64,000 bases of DNA, taken from the NCBI GenBank assembly GCA_963757565.1, contig CAVWSB010000011.1:2108001-2172000 (forward strand), in the 5' to 3' direction. Positions 54,401 through 63,552 of this stretch are shown here, in pieces. Position 1 is the stretch's first letter. Every line of letters begins with the position of its first letter. Source of the stretch: PALSA-894 sp963757565. GTDB lineage: Bacteria > Pseudomonadota > Alphaproteobacteria > Rhizobiales > Xanthobacteraceae. Made by a program: the position numbers and the translations under genes. The notes beneath the pieces are model-generated. The model did not search any database. It had not been told where the DNA came from and saw nothing but the letters and a program-made list of their open reading frames with translations.

Positions 54401-54415
54401 TTAACGGCATTTTAA
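54401..54415 (+). promoter_or_regulatory. CtrA box (TTAA-N7-TTAAC)
   Basis: TTAACGGCATTTTAAC is a full match to the CtrA consensus, 86 bases upstream of the DUF2336 gene. Inferred only. Confidence 0.5.
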
Positions 54416-54501
54416 CCGGGCATTCGCCGCGCAGTCGCAAGCGAATCTTCATTCCTGTCGACTAGGCTGGTTCCTTCGCGTGACAAGGATCGCCGGCGAT
54501 C

Positions 54502-55590
54502 ATGACGCCGAACCTGATCGACGAACTTGAGGACGCGCTTGCCTCCAAAACAGAGGATAAGCGGGAGGCGACGCTTTGGCGCATCACCGATCTATTCATT
54601 GCGGGCTCTGATACCTACACAGAAGAACACGTTACGGTCTTCGATGACGTGATCGGGCGACTCGCGCAGACCATCGAGTCGCACGCACGCGCAAAGCTTT
54701 CGGAGCGCCTTTCCCATGTACCCAACGCGCCGGCCGGCGTCGTTCACGCGCTTGCGCGCGATGCCGACATCGCGGTCGCGGGCCCCGTCCTGCGTCATTC
54801 GGCGCAACTCGACGATCAGGATCTCGCTGCCACCGCCGCAACGCGCAGCCAGCAGCACCTGCTTGCGATCGCACAGCGTGACAGCCTGAGTGAAACAGTC
54901 ACCAATGTGCTGGTCGAGCGCGGTGACCGCGATGTGGTGCGATCGGTCGCGCAGAACACGGGTGCACGCTTTTCGGACGCCGCGTTCACAGCGCTGGTGA
55001 ATCGCACCGGCGGTGACGACGTCCTCGCTCTGCATGTCGGAGCGCGCCCCGACCTGCCACGCACGCATCTGCTCAAGCTGGTGGAGGTCGCCTCAGCCGC
55101 CGTGCGACAAAAACTGGCCGCCACCGATCCGGCCGCCGCAGCGGCGATCCGCGACGCGATCGCGGAAATCGGCGGGAGCATCCGTGCGGCGTCACGCCGC
55201 GCCTCGACCGATTACGCGCTGGCGCGGGTCGAGGTCGAAACACTACACGGAGCGCGGAAGCTTGAGGAGCAGGCCGTTTGCGCTTTCGCCGAAGCGCGCA
55301 AATTCGAGCACACCGCCGTGGCGCTTTCGCTCCTCACGGGCGCCCCGATTGATCTGGTCGAGCGAGCGATGCTCGATGACAATCCAGACATGGCGATGAT
55401 CCTTGCCAAGGTCGCGGGCTTTTCGTGGCGTACGGCACAAGCGATCCTGTTGCGCGCCGCCAACCGTTCGCTCTCGGCGCAGGATCTCGACCGGGCATTG
55501 TCAGGGTTTTCGCGGCTCAAGCCCACGACAGCGCGGAGCATCCTGGCATTCTATGACGCACGGCGTCAGGCGCTGAAGGCTGCGAGCTAG
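54502..55590 (+). CDS. DUF2336 protein (alphaproteobacterial HEAT-like repeat protein)
   Basis: A 362-residue cytoplasmic protein, nearly all helical, built of HEAT-like repeats (RHSAQLDDQDLAATAATRSQ, VTNVLVERGDRDVVRSVAQN) and with the DUF2336 end LDRALSGFSRLKPTTARSI. DUF2336 is restricted largely to alphaproteobacteria and has no proven role. A CtrA-like box upstream would tie it to the cell cycle. It overlaps the convergent cupin-like gene by four bases. Confidence 0.87.
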   Translation: MTPNLIDELEDALASKTEDKREATLWRITDLFIAGSDTYTEEHVTVFDDVIGRLAQTIESHARAKLSERLSHVPNAPAGVVHALARDADIAVAGPVLRHSAQLDDQDLAATAATRSQQHLLAIAQRDSLSETVTNVLVERGDRDVVRSVAQNTGARFSDAAFTALVNRTGGDDVLALHVGARPDLPRTHLLKLVEVASAAVRQKLAATDPAAAAAIRDAIAEIGGSIRAASRRASTDYALARVEVETLHGARKLEEQAVCAFAEARKFEHTAVALSLLTGAPIDLVERAMLDDNPDMAMILAKVAGFSWRTAQAILLRAANRSLSAQDLDRALSGFSRLKPTTARSILAFYDARRQALKAAS

Positions 55591-56210
55591 CCGTTCGCAC
55601 CTTTGCTCTTGCGGCTGACATTACGCGCCGGCTTCGCGTTCGCTTTGCGCAGATTGAGCGGCGCGTTTGCGCTGGTCGATGTGCTTGCAGTCGAACGTTT
55701 TGCTTTTGGTTTGGCGCGCGCAACGGTCTTGCTATGCGTCTTGCTTTTGGTGGCATGCTTCACGGCATGTTTCCCGCCCAGCTTGCCGCGACTGACGCTC
55801 ACGGCTTCAGTCCGCATCGGTTGCTTCACCTCGACCATCAGCGCGCGCACGGCGGAATCCGTGTCGTTCTCGACAGTTGGCGAGACCGCCGGAAACACGG
55901 CCGTTTCGCCGGCGTGCATTGCGAACTCGTAGGGCGTCTTGCCGGGAGGAGCGAGGATCAACGCGCCGTCGGACAGCATGTAGAGAAACCGCTCGCGGTT
56001 GAGCGGTGAGTCGACGTTGACCTTGGAGTGCGGCTTGATGTGGACCTCGATCATCCGCATCCGCTCGTTTTCCATCAGGACGCGGTAGCTGTCGGCGGGC
56101 GTAACCGGCTTGCCCTGAGCATCATCCTGGGCTGCGGCCGGCGAAACGAGCGTGAGAAACCCGCTCGCGAGCAACGGCAGCAGACGGATCATCGGCGAAC
56201 TGAAATGCAT
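55587..56210 (-). CDS. Secreted cupin-like protein with basic tail
   Basis: About 207 residues: signal peptide (MIRLLPLLASGFLTLVSPAA, ending AAAQ), a cupin-like beta domain (about 40-130) with MENERMRMIEVHIKPHSKVN, YMLSDGALILAPPG, and PYEFAMHAGETAVFPAVSPT, then a Lys/Ser/Thr-rich basic tail. Similar proteins are annotated as cytoplasmic or extracytoplasmic cupins of unknown ligand. Metal ligands are not obvious. Start could be 56210 or 56192; both give the same mature protein. Confidence 0.75.
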   Translation of the reverse strand: MHFSSPMIRLLPLLASGFLTLVSPAAAQDDAQGKPVTPADSYRVLMENERMRMIEVHIKPHSKVNVDSPLNRERFLYMLSDGALILAPPGKTPYEFAMHAGETAVFPAVSPTVENDTDSAVRALMVEVKQPMRTEAVSVSRGKLGGKHAVKHATKSKTHSKTVARAKPKAKRSTASTSTSANAPLNLRKANAKPARNVSRKSKGANG

Positions 56211-56362
56211 GGGCCCTCGCGCGTATACCACTCGAACAAAGACGGGACCGTTCAGTTCCGGTTGTACGGTGATCGGCCAATTCTGCGCAATAGGGCGTAA
56301 GTTGTGGCAACAATAGGGTAAATCGCCCGTTTCACGTCCCTAAGGCCGTTTGGCCGCAGACT

Positions 56363-58004
56363 TCAGGCGACCGCGGCCTGCGGGATCGCCGAATCGGCCG
56401 CCCTGGCGGCCTCGCGGTCCGCCTTCGCATCGGACGCCTCAAGCAACTTGAGAAACGATTCGCCCGAAAGCGGCGGGGCGAACACGAAACCCTGCGCCTT
56501 GCGGATGCCGCGCTCGCGCAGGTGCTGAACCTGCTCGAATGTCTCGACCCCTTCGGCAATGATTTCCATGTTCATGTCGCGGCCGAGACCGACCAGCGTC
56601 TCGATGATGGTCATGGAATAGCGCTCGGTCTCGATCGCGTCGACGAACATCTTGTCGATCTTGATGAAGTCGACCCCCAGCTTGAGCATATAGGACAGCC
56701 CGCTGTGGCCGGTGCCAAGATCGTCGATGCCGACATGCACGCCAAGGCCCTGCAGTGCGGCAATGACGCGCCGCGCCATAGTGAGGTTGTCCAGTTGCTG
56801 GCGCTCGGTGACCTCCAGCAGGACCTGATCGAGCGCGATCGGCGAGGCAGCAAAAATGCTTTCGACGTCCTTCACGATCGCCTCGTCAAGGAAATGACGC
56901 GCCGACAGGTTGAAGCCGATCTTGAAATATGGACGTGCGCCGATCGCGGCGCCCGCCTCGTCGCAGACCCGCCGCATCAGGCTCCGCGTGAGCGGCACGA
57001 TCAGTCCGGTGGATTCGGCGAGCGGAATGAATTGCACCGGCGGCACCAGCGTGCCGTCGCGCCTGCGCCAGCGGATCAACACCTCCGCGCTGACGACGCG
57101 CGCGCTCGTGAGATCGATGATCGGTTGATAGAATGCGACGAATTCGTTGTTCTTGATTGCACGCTGAAGTGCACTGCCGGGATTTTCACGAGCGCGCAGC
57201 GAGCCGAACAACGCCAACGCCAGAATCAACGCCGCGCCCGAGCCCGTGGCGACCGTCGCCATCATCCTGACGTCCGCGTGTCCGGCAAGGACGCGCGCGC
57301 GTGGGATCGATGTGGTGACGGCGATGCCGAATTGTTCGGATTTAGACTGCGCGACCAGAGGCTCTTGCGGTGAGTCTCCGTCCGCGTCCGCCGCGCTGCG
57401 TTCTCCGATCACGGTGCCGTCCGGCGCCTGCAGCGTCGCATTGACCGCGATCGGGCCGCCGTTCGGCGAAATTCGCGGGATCAGGAGGTCGGCCGGAATG
57501 AGTGCGGCGAGCCATGCGCCGTCCGCGATGGTGCGACGAACACGCAACCCGTTGCCGTTGCCGCCAGCAAGACGGATCACCTCGATGACGATTTCGCTAT
57601 GGCTGCTCCGGATCGGCGCGGAGATCACCCTCCGCTCCACAGCGGGAAGCGCGAGGTTGGTACACTGCGTAGCACCGTCCGAAGTCGACGAGGGACACCT
57701 CCTTGACCGGGACCACACGGAACGACACGTCGTTCATGGCATCGCGATCGGCGCCGGAGCAGGTCCGCACCCCGCTGGCGGCAAGTTCATCAAGCCCGTG
57801 GATGACGCCGGCCAGCCTCATCTCGGTGAGCAAGATGACGCGCTTGGCCGCCACGTTCAGTTCTTTGACACTTTCCTGCTCGACATAATGGCCGAGCCAT
57901 TCGTGCACGGCCGCAGCCGGTATGCCGGCAAGCACGAGCCCTAACGGGATCGCGGCTAGCTTCCAGAACTTCGGCGAGGCCACAGGCCGATCTTCCCCGC
58001 TCAC
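56363..58004 (-). CDS. CSS-motif / EAL cyclic-di-GMP phosphodiesterase (frame break at 57681-57686)
   Basis: A ~546-residue inner-membrane protein. Two helices (about 15-35 and near 230-250) flank a periplasmic CSS-like domain with cysteines in VRTCSGAD and ATQCTN. The cytoplasmic EAL domain has SAEVLIRW (EVL instead of EAL), FNLSARHF, LLEVTERQ, GIDDLGTGHSGLSYM, DFIKIDKMFV and AEGVET, so the catalytic Glu, Asn, Asp pair and Lys are kept and activity is likely. In E. coli CSS-EAL proteins (PdeB, PdeC, etc.) the cysteines sense the periplasmic disulfide state. At 57681-57686 (GAAGTC) one extra base splits the gene; removing it reads VSLVDSDGATQCTN. Start GTG 58004. Confidence 0.88.
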
Positions 58005-58071
58005 AAGCGATGCGCGTGCCCCGCAGTCTATTCCGTGCGGAACTCTCCAAACTGATGTCAGCCGAACATGG

Positions 58072-58086
58072 TTAGCAGACAGTTAA
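58072..58086. promoter_or_regulatory. Possible CtrA box (TTAG-N7-TTAAC)
   Basis: One mismatch to the CtrA consensus, between the divergent EAL gene (68 bases away) and the PfkB-family kinase gene (121 bases away). Low confidence; could serve either. Confidence 0.35.
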
Positions 58087-58206
58087 CATCCGGCCCGCGG
58101 CACGCGATTGTGCCCCGGCGGCATCGGGCGCTAGGGGCTCTCCCGGGCGGCGCGCACCCTTTTCGGCTAAGATGAACGGGCCGGAGCGGCGCCTGGAAGG
58201 AAAGCG

Positions 58207-59100
58207 ATGGAAGCTCTTTTTATCGGTCAGACCTACATCGACGTGACGTTTTTGACAGACCGGATTCCGACCGGCGACGAAAAGGTCGTGGCGCAGGACT
58301 ACGCGGTGAGCTTCGGTGGCAACGCGGTGTCGGCGGCGTTCTGTTGCGCCAAGCTCGGGATTGTCCCGGACCTGATGACCTCGCTTGCGGACGACTGGCT
58401 GGCGCGCATGTTCCTCGACATGGCGGCCAAGTACGGGGTGCCCGTCCATGGCCGGAAAGTGCGCGAATCCTCATTGTCCTTCGTGATGCCGAACCACGGG
58501 ATGCGTGCGATCATCCGCTGCCGTGACGATCATTACCTCCACCCGGTTCCGCCGCTCGACATTGAGGGATGCCGCGCTTTGCATCTCGACGGCCATCAGT
58601 CGGACGCCGCGATCCAATACGCCAGGCAGTGCCGCGAGCGCGGTATTCTCACTTCCCTCGATGGCGGCGGCATGCGGTCAAATACGATGGAGCTGCTCGA
58701 ATTCATCGACGTTGCGATCTGCTCGGAACGGCTCTGCGAGCAGCTCAAGCTCACGCCGCAGGCCCTGCTCGCGCTGCTCAAGGCCAAAGGCTGCCGGATC
58801 GGCGGCGTCACGATGGGGTCGCGTGGGCTTGTCTGGTACGACGAGCGCGGCAACGAGCGCCAGACACCGGCGCTCGCGGTCCCGCCCAGCGAGGTGATCG
58901 ACACCAATGGCGCCGGCGACATTTTCCACGGCGCCTATGTGTATTCCTACCTGAGCGCACCGGGGCAATCGTGGGAGACGCACTTCCGCTTTGCCCGCGC
59001 GGCCTCGGCGCATTCGGTGCGCCATCTGGGGATCGAACACTCGCTCCCGACGCGCGCCGACGTGCAGGCGGCCGAACAGGCGTTCCGGGAAGCGGCGTGA
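58207..59100 (+). CDS. PfkB-family carbohydrate/nucleoside kinase
   Basis: A 297-residue ribokinase-like enzyme. It starts MEALFIGQTYIDVTFLTDRI, carries the substrate-side VSFGGNAVSAAFCCAKLG and the PfkB signature 2, DTNGAGDIFHGAYVY, with the catalytic base Asp. Sugar identity is unknown (fructose, ribose or a nucleoside are all possible). AAGGAAAGCG precedes the ATG. Single gene, convergent with the malic enzyme gene. Confidence 0.88.
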   Translation: MEALFIGQTYIDVTFLTDRIPTGDEKVVAQDYAVSFGGNAVSAAFCCAKLGIVPDLMTSLADDWLARMFLDMAAKYGVPVHGRKVRESSLSFVMPNHGMRAIIRCRDDHYLHPVPPLDIEGCRALHLDGHQSDAAIQYARQCRERGILTSLDGGGMRSNTMELLEFIDVAICSERLCEQLKLTPQALLALLKAKGCRIGGVTMGSRGLVWYDERGNERQTPALAVPPSEVIDTNGAGDIFHGAYVYSYLSAPGQSWETHFRFARAASAHSVRHLGIEHSLPTRADVQAAEQAFREAA

Positions 59101-59115
59101 TCGAGGACCCGCCGC

Positions 59116-61428
59116 CTACATCGTGAGCGACATCTGCCGCTCCTGCGACTGTTGCGCCCCGACCGCCGCAACCGCCGTCATATTGACGACGCCGCGCGCT
59201 GTCACCGACGGCGTCAGGATATGCGCCGGCTGTGCCGCTCCCATCAGGATCGGCCCGACCGGGAGCGCGTCGGCCAGTACCTTGATCATCTGGTAGGCGA
59301 TGTTGGCGGCATCGATGTTCGGCATGATCAGAACGTTTGCCTCGGCCGTCAGCCGCGAATGCGGATAGACCCGCTGGCGGAACATCGGCACCAAAGCCAA
59401 CTCGCCATTCATGTCGCCGTCGACTTCAAGCTCCGGCGCTTTTGACAGAATGATCTCCAACGCGGCGCGCATCTTGCGCCCGGATTCGCACTCGTAGCTG
59501 CCGAAGTCCGAGCGCGAGAGCAGCGCGATCTTCGGGTCGATGCCAAAGCTGCGCACATGCGTCGCCGCGCGGATCGACATTTCTGCAATCTGCTCGGCCG
59601 TCGGATCGGCGTTGATATGAGTGTCTGCGAGGAAATAGACGCCCTTTGCGGTGATCACCGTTGTGAGCGCGGCGAATGTTTCCGCACCGTCGGCAAGCCC
59701 GATGATGTCGCGGATATGGGTCAGATGGCCCATGTAGCGGCCCTCAACACCGCAGATCATCGCGTCGGCAAGTCCCTGCTTCAGCGCGAGCGCCGCGATC
59801 ACGGTCGCGTTGGTGCGCACCAGCGTGCGCGCCGCATCGGGCGTCACGCCTTTGCGACCCGCGGCTTCGACCATCGCCTGCACGTAAGCGCGGTAGCGCG
59901 GATCGTCCTCGGGATTGATCAGTTCGAAATCGCGCCCTGGCTGGATCGCCAGCCCGAAACGCTTCAGCCTCGCCTCCACGATCGTCGGCCGGCCGATCAG
60001 AAGCGGGCGGGCAAGCCCCTCCTCCACGACAACTTGCGTGGCGCGCAGGATACGCTCGTCTTCGCCTTCCGCGTAAATGACGCGTTTCAACTGCTCTTTG
60101 GCCTGCGCAAAAACCGGTTTCATGATGAAGCCGGAGCGGAACACGAAGCGGTTCAATCGCTCCTGATAGGTCGCAAAATCCGAGATCGGTCGCGCCGCGA
60201 CGCCTGAGGCTATAGCGGCTTTCGCCACCGCAGGCGCAATGCGCAGGATCAGCCGCGGATCGAACGGGTTCGGAATGAGCGAGCCCTTGCCGAAGGTGCG
60301 GAATTCGCCACCGTAGGCCTTCGCGGCGACATCCGACGGCGCTTCTCGCGCCAGTGCCGCGATGGCATCGACCGCAGCGCGCTTCATCTCCTCATTGATG
60401 GTCGTGGCGCCGACATCGAGAGCACCGCGGAAGATGTAGGGGAAGCAGAGAACATTGTTGACCTGGTTTGGGTAGTCGGACCGACCCGTGCACATCATGG
60501 CGTCGTCTCGCACCATCATGGCTTCCTCGGGCAAGATCTCGGGCGTCGGATTGGCGAGCGCCATGATCAACGGCTGCGGCGCCATGCGCTTCACCATGTC
60601 AGGCTTGAGCACGCCGGGCGCCGACAGGCCGAGAAATATATCCGCGCCGTCGATCACATCGCCGAGCGCGCGCTTGTCGGTCTTCTGCGCGTAGACCGAC
60701 TTCCAGCGGTCCATCAGAGCGGCGCGCCCCTCATAGACCAAGCCCTCGATGTCGCAGACCCAGATGTTCTCGCGCTTCGCTCCAAACGAGACGATCAGGT
60801 TGAGGCAGGCGAGCGCAGCCGCACCGGCGCCGGACGCGACGATCTTCACCTCGCCGATTTTCTTGCCCGTGAGATGCAGCGCGTTCTGTATCGCCGCACT
60901 GACGATGATTGCGGTGCCATGCTGATCGTCATGGAACACCGGGATTTTCATGCGCGCTTTCAGTTTGTCCTCGATGTCGAAGCACTCGGGCGCCTTGAAG
61001 TCTTCGAGATTGATGCCGCCGAAGGTTGGTTCCAGCGCCGCCACCACCGACACGACGTGGTCGACCTCGTGGGCATCGACCTCGATGTCGAACACGTCGA
61101 TGCCGGCGAATTTCTTGAACAGAACGGCCTTGCCCTCCATCACGGGCTTGCCGGCGAGCGGTCCGATATTTCCCAGGCCGAGCACCGCAGTGCCGTTCGA
61201 GACCACCGCCACGAGATTGGCGCGCGCAGTGAGTTCAGCGGCCTGCGCGGGGTCCGCGACGATCGCTTCGCAGGCGGCAGCCACCCCCGGCGAATAGGCG
61301 AGCGCCAGGTCGCGTTGATTGCCGAGCGGCTTGGTCGGCTGGATCTCCAGCTTTCCCGGCCTCGGCAAGCGATGATAGACGAGCGCACCGGCGCGCAGAT
61401 CGTCGGAAATCGTCGAGGCCATTGCCAC
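59116..61428 (-). CDS. maeB: NADP-dependent malic enzyme with phosphotransacetylase-like C-terminal domain
   Basis: Converts malate to pyruvate and CO2, making NADPH. The 770-residue protein has the malic enzyme domain (about 1-430) with NQRDLALAYSPGVA, KKFAGIDVFDIEVD, FHDDQHGTAI and the Rossmann motif VASGAGAAALACLNL, then a phosphotransacetylase-like domain (about 440-770) with MICGVEGRYMGHL and VLIMPNIDAANIAYQM. The fused PTA part is inactive as a transferase in characterised MaeB enzymes and may bind acetyl-CoA as a regulator. Length is right for the family. ATG 61428; divergent from the large unknown protein. Confidence 0.95.
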   Translation of the reverse strand: MAMASTISDDLRAGALVYHRLPRPGKLEIQPTKPLGNQRDLALAYSPGVAAACEAIVADPAQAAELTARANLVAVVSNGTAVLGLGNIGPLAGKPVMEGKAVLFKKFAGIDVFDIEVDAHEVDHVVSVVAALEPTFGGINLEDFKAPECFDIEDKLKARMKIPVFHDDQHGTAIIVSAAIQNALHLTGKKIGEVKIVASGAGAAALACLNLIVSFGAKRENIWVCDIEGLVYEGRAALMDRWKSVYAQKTDKRALGDVIDGADIFLGLSAPGVLKPDMVKRMAPQPLIMALANPTPEILPEEAMMVRDDAMMCTGRSDYPNQVNNVLCFPYIFRGALDVGATTINEEMKRAAVDAIAALAREAPSDVAAKAYGGEFRTFGKGSLIPNPFDPRLILRIAPAVAKAAIASGVAARPISDFATYQERLNRFVFRSGFIMKPVFAQAKEQLKRVIYAEGEDERILRATQVVVEEGLARPLLIGRPTIVEARLKRFGLAIQPGRDFELINPEDDPRYRAYVQAMVEAAGRKGVTPDAARTLVRTNATVIAALALKQGLADAMICGVEGRYMGHLTHIRDIIGLADGAETFAALTTVITAKGVYFLADTHINADPTAEQIAEMSIRAATHVRSFGIDPKIALLSRSDFGSYECESGRKMRAALEIILSKAPELEVDGDMNGELALVPMFRQRVYPHSRLTAEANVLIMPNIDAANIAYQMIKVLADALPVGPILMGAAQPAHILTPSVTARGVVNMTAVAAVGAQQSQERQMSLTM

Positions 61429-61498
61429 ACTCCCGTCTCAACGGGACCGACAATATGGCATTTGCGCTGCCGGACAATCGGCCAGGGAGTCACAAATC

Positions 61499-63496
61499 AT
61501 GCGGAAGGTCATTCTCGGGCTCGCAGCCGCGGCGGTGATCGCGATCGCAGGCTATTTCGGTTTCGAATTCTACGTGGGGAAACGGATTGCCGATGACGTG
61601 GATGCGGCCTTTGCGGCGGTGCGGCAGAGCGGCGCCAAGGCGACCCACGGCAAGGTGGCTTTCGATCTTTGGACCCGCACCATTACGATTGACGACATTT
61701 CCGGGGACTTCGCCGACCCGCCGGCGAATGTGAAGATCGGCCGCGTGGTCGCAGCCGGTGTCAGCCGCCACAACGGAGTGCGTTTTGGAGCCAACCAGAT
61801 CGAGGCGTCCGACGTTGCGGTGTCGGGAACGATCGGGATGCAGGGAGGTCTGCGCACGACGTATCAGGCGCCCCGGATCGAGGTGACCGATTATGCGGGG
61901 CCGGCAGGCCCGATGCGGCAGCTCAACGCATCGCAGCCCGGCGATGTGTACCGATTCGCGCTGGAGCATTTCGCCACGGTAACGGCGAAGTCGCTCATTG
62001 CTCCAACCGTGACGGTCAAATTCGCCCCCACCGGAGCCGCGCCAGGCATGACAGGCGACTACACCTATTCGGACGTCGCGGTGCGCGACATCAAGGACGG
62101 CAAGATTGCCGCCGCCACTTTAGAGCGCATGTCCTTCTCAGCCACCGTGACCGTTGGTTCAAAGGCCGAATCCATCACCGGGGACATCAGCAAGATTGCC
62201 GCATACGATTTCGATGCAGCCGCGACGCTCACAGTGATCGATCCCGCCCACGAAAAGGACGACAAATACTATCGTGTCTATCGTCAGATGACCGCCGGCC
62301 CTTACACCGCATCGTTGCAGCAGGGCCTGAAGATGCGCGTCGATGGCGTCACGATTGACGATGTGGGGTTACGGCCATCGCGTCTGCAACTGTCTCAATT
62401 GATGGCGATCATTGGGGCTCTGCCCGCGGAAGGCACAACGCAGACGCCGGAACAGATGCGCGATCTGCTCGGCAAGGTCGCCGGTCTCTATGAAGGTATC
62501 CGGATTGGCGGGATAGAGATGCGCGGCTTCTCGATGGAAACGCCACAAGGCCCCTTCGGCATGAGTTCGCTCAAGCTGACCAATCTGGAAAATGGCAAGA
62601 TCGCCGAATTCGCAATGGAAGGGCTGGACGCGAAGGCGCCGCAGGGCCCCGTGAAGGTCGGCCGTTTCGCTCTCAAGGGGATCGATGTCGCGAACCTGAT
62701 GCGGACCTCGGCGCAGCTATCGGCGACAACGCACGAGCCCGCGGCTGACCAATTGGCCGCGCTCTTGCTGCTGCTTGAGGGCGCCGAAATCTCCAAACTC
62801 GTCGCGCCCTACAAAAACACCGGCAAGCCGGTCAACATCGACACCCTGAAGCTCTCATGGGGGCAGTTCGTCGGGCCCCTTCCGACCAAGGCCCGTGTGA
62901 CGCTGAAAATGAGCGGACCGGTGGACGAGAGCGACCCGGACCCTTTCAAGATGCTGGCGATGGCCGGTATCTCGGACGCATCCCTGGATTTCGATCTCGG
63001 CGCCGCATGGTCGGAGAGTGCACATACCTTTGCGCTTGAGCCCGCGACGGTCGAAATGGGCGGTGTCGGCCGCACGTCCATCCACGTGTCGCTCGCCAAT
63101 GTCGCGCGCGAGGTCTTTTCTCTCAATCCGTTGCAACTCGCCATCATGGCGGCGCAGATCGAGGCCGGACCGCTGGAAATCACAATGCAGGATGCAGGCG
63201 GGATCGACCTCGCGCTCGCACAGCAGGCGAGCCAGCAGGGCATTTCAAAGGATGCCGCACGTCAGGCGCTTACGGATGATGTCCGCGAGGCAGCGACGCA
63301 GATGGCGGCGGACAATCCGGACGTGAAGGTGATCGCGGATGCGGTGATTCGGTTCATCGAGAACCCGCGCAGTACGCTCACGATCAAGCTCACGCCAAAA
63401 GGCAAGATCGCAATGATGCAACTGGCCGAAGCCATCAAGACGAACCCCATCGCGACCTTGGCACGCTTTCAGGTCGAGGCGACGTCGGAGCGGTGA
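61499..63496 (+). CDS. Large secreted or membrane-anchored protein of unknown function
   Basis: A 665-residue protein with an N-terminal signal anchor (MRKVILGLAAAAVIAIAGYF) and a long beta-rich periplasmic part with repeats such as KVGRFALKGIDVANLM and the motif FDLWTRTITIDDISGDF. This style, with alternating strands and short hydrophobic runs, resembles AsmA/DUF945-type envelope proteins, but no domain was recognised. Start ATG 61499 is near the divergent maeB start (70 bases). Intact, codon use normal. Function not assigned. Confidence 0.8.
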   Translation: MRKVILGLAAAAVIAIAGYFGFEFYVGKRIADDVDAAFAAVRQSGAKATHGKVAFDLWTRTITIDDISGDFADPPANVKIGRVVAAGVSRHNGVRFGANQIEASDVAVSGTIGMQGGLRTTYQAPRIEVTDYAGPAGPMRQLNASQPGDVYRFALEHFATVTAKSLIAPTVTVKFAPTGAAPGMTGDYTYSDVAVRDIKDGKIAAATLERMSFSATVTVGSKAESITGDISKIAAYDFDAAATLTVIDPAHEKDDKYYRVYRQMTAGPYTASLQQGLKMRVDGVTIDDVGLRPSRLQLSQLMAIIGALPAEGTTQTPEQMRDLLGKVAGLYEGIRIGGIEMRGFSMETPQGPFGMSSLKLTNLENGKIAEFAMEGLDAKAPQGPVKVGRFALKGIDVANLMRTSAQLSATTHEPAADQLAALLLLLEGAEISKLVAPYKNTGKPVNIDTLKLSWGQFVGPLPTKARVTLKMSGPVDESDPDPFKMLAMAGISDASLDFDLGAAWSESAHTFALEPATVEMGGVGRTSIHVSLANVAREVFSLNPLQLAIMAAQIEAGPLEITMQDAGGIDLALAQQASQQGISKDAARQALTDDVREAATQMAADNPDVKVIADAVIRFIENPRSTLTIKLTPKGKIAMMQLAEAIKTNPIATLARFQVEATSER

Positions 63497-63552
63497 GCGT
63501 GGTCCCCGAAAAATGGATACCGGCTTTCGGATAAGATCACGCTCCAGCAGAA

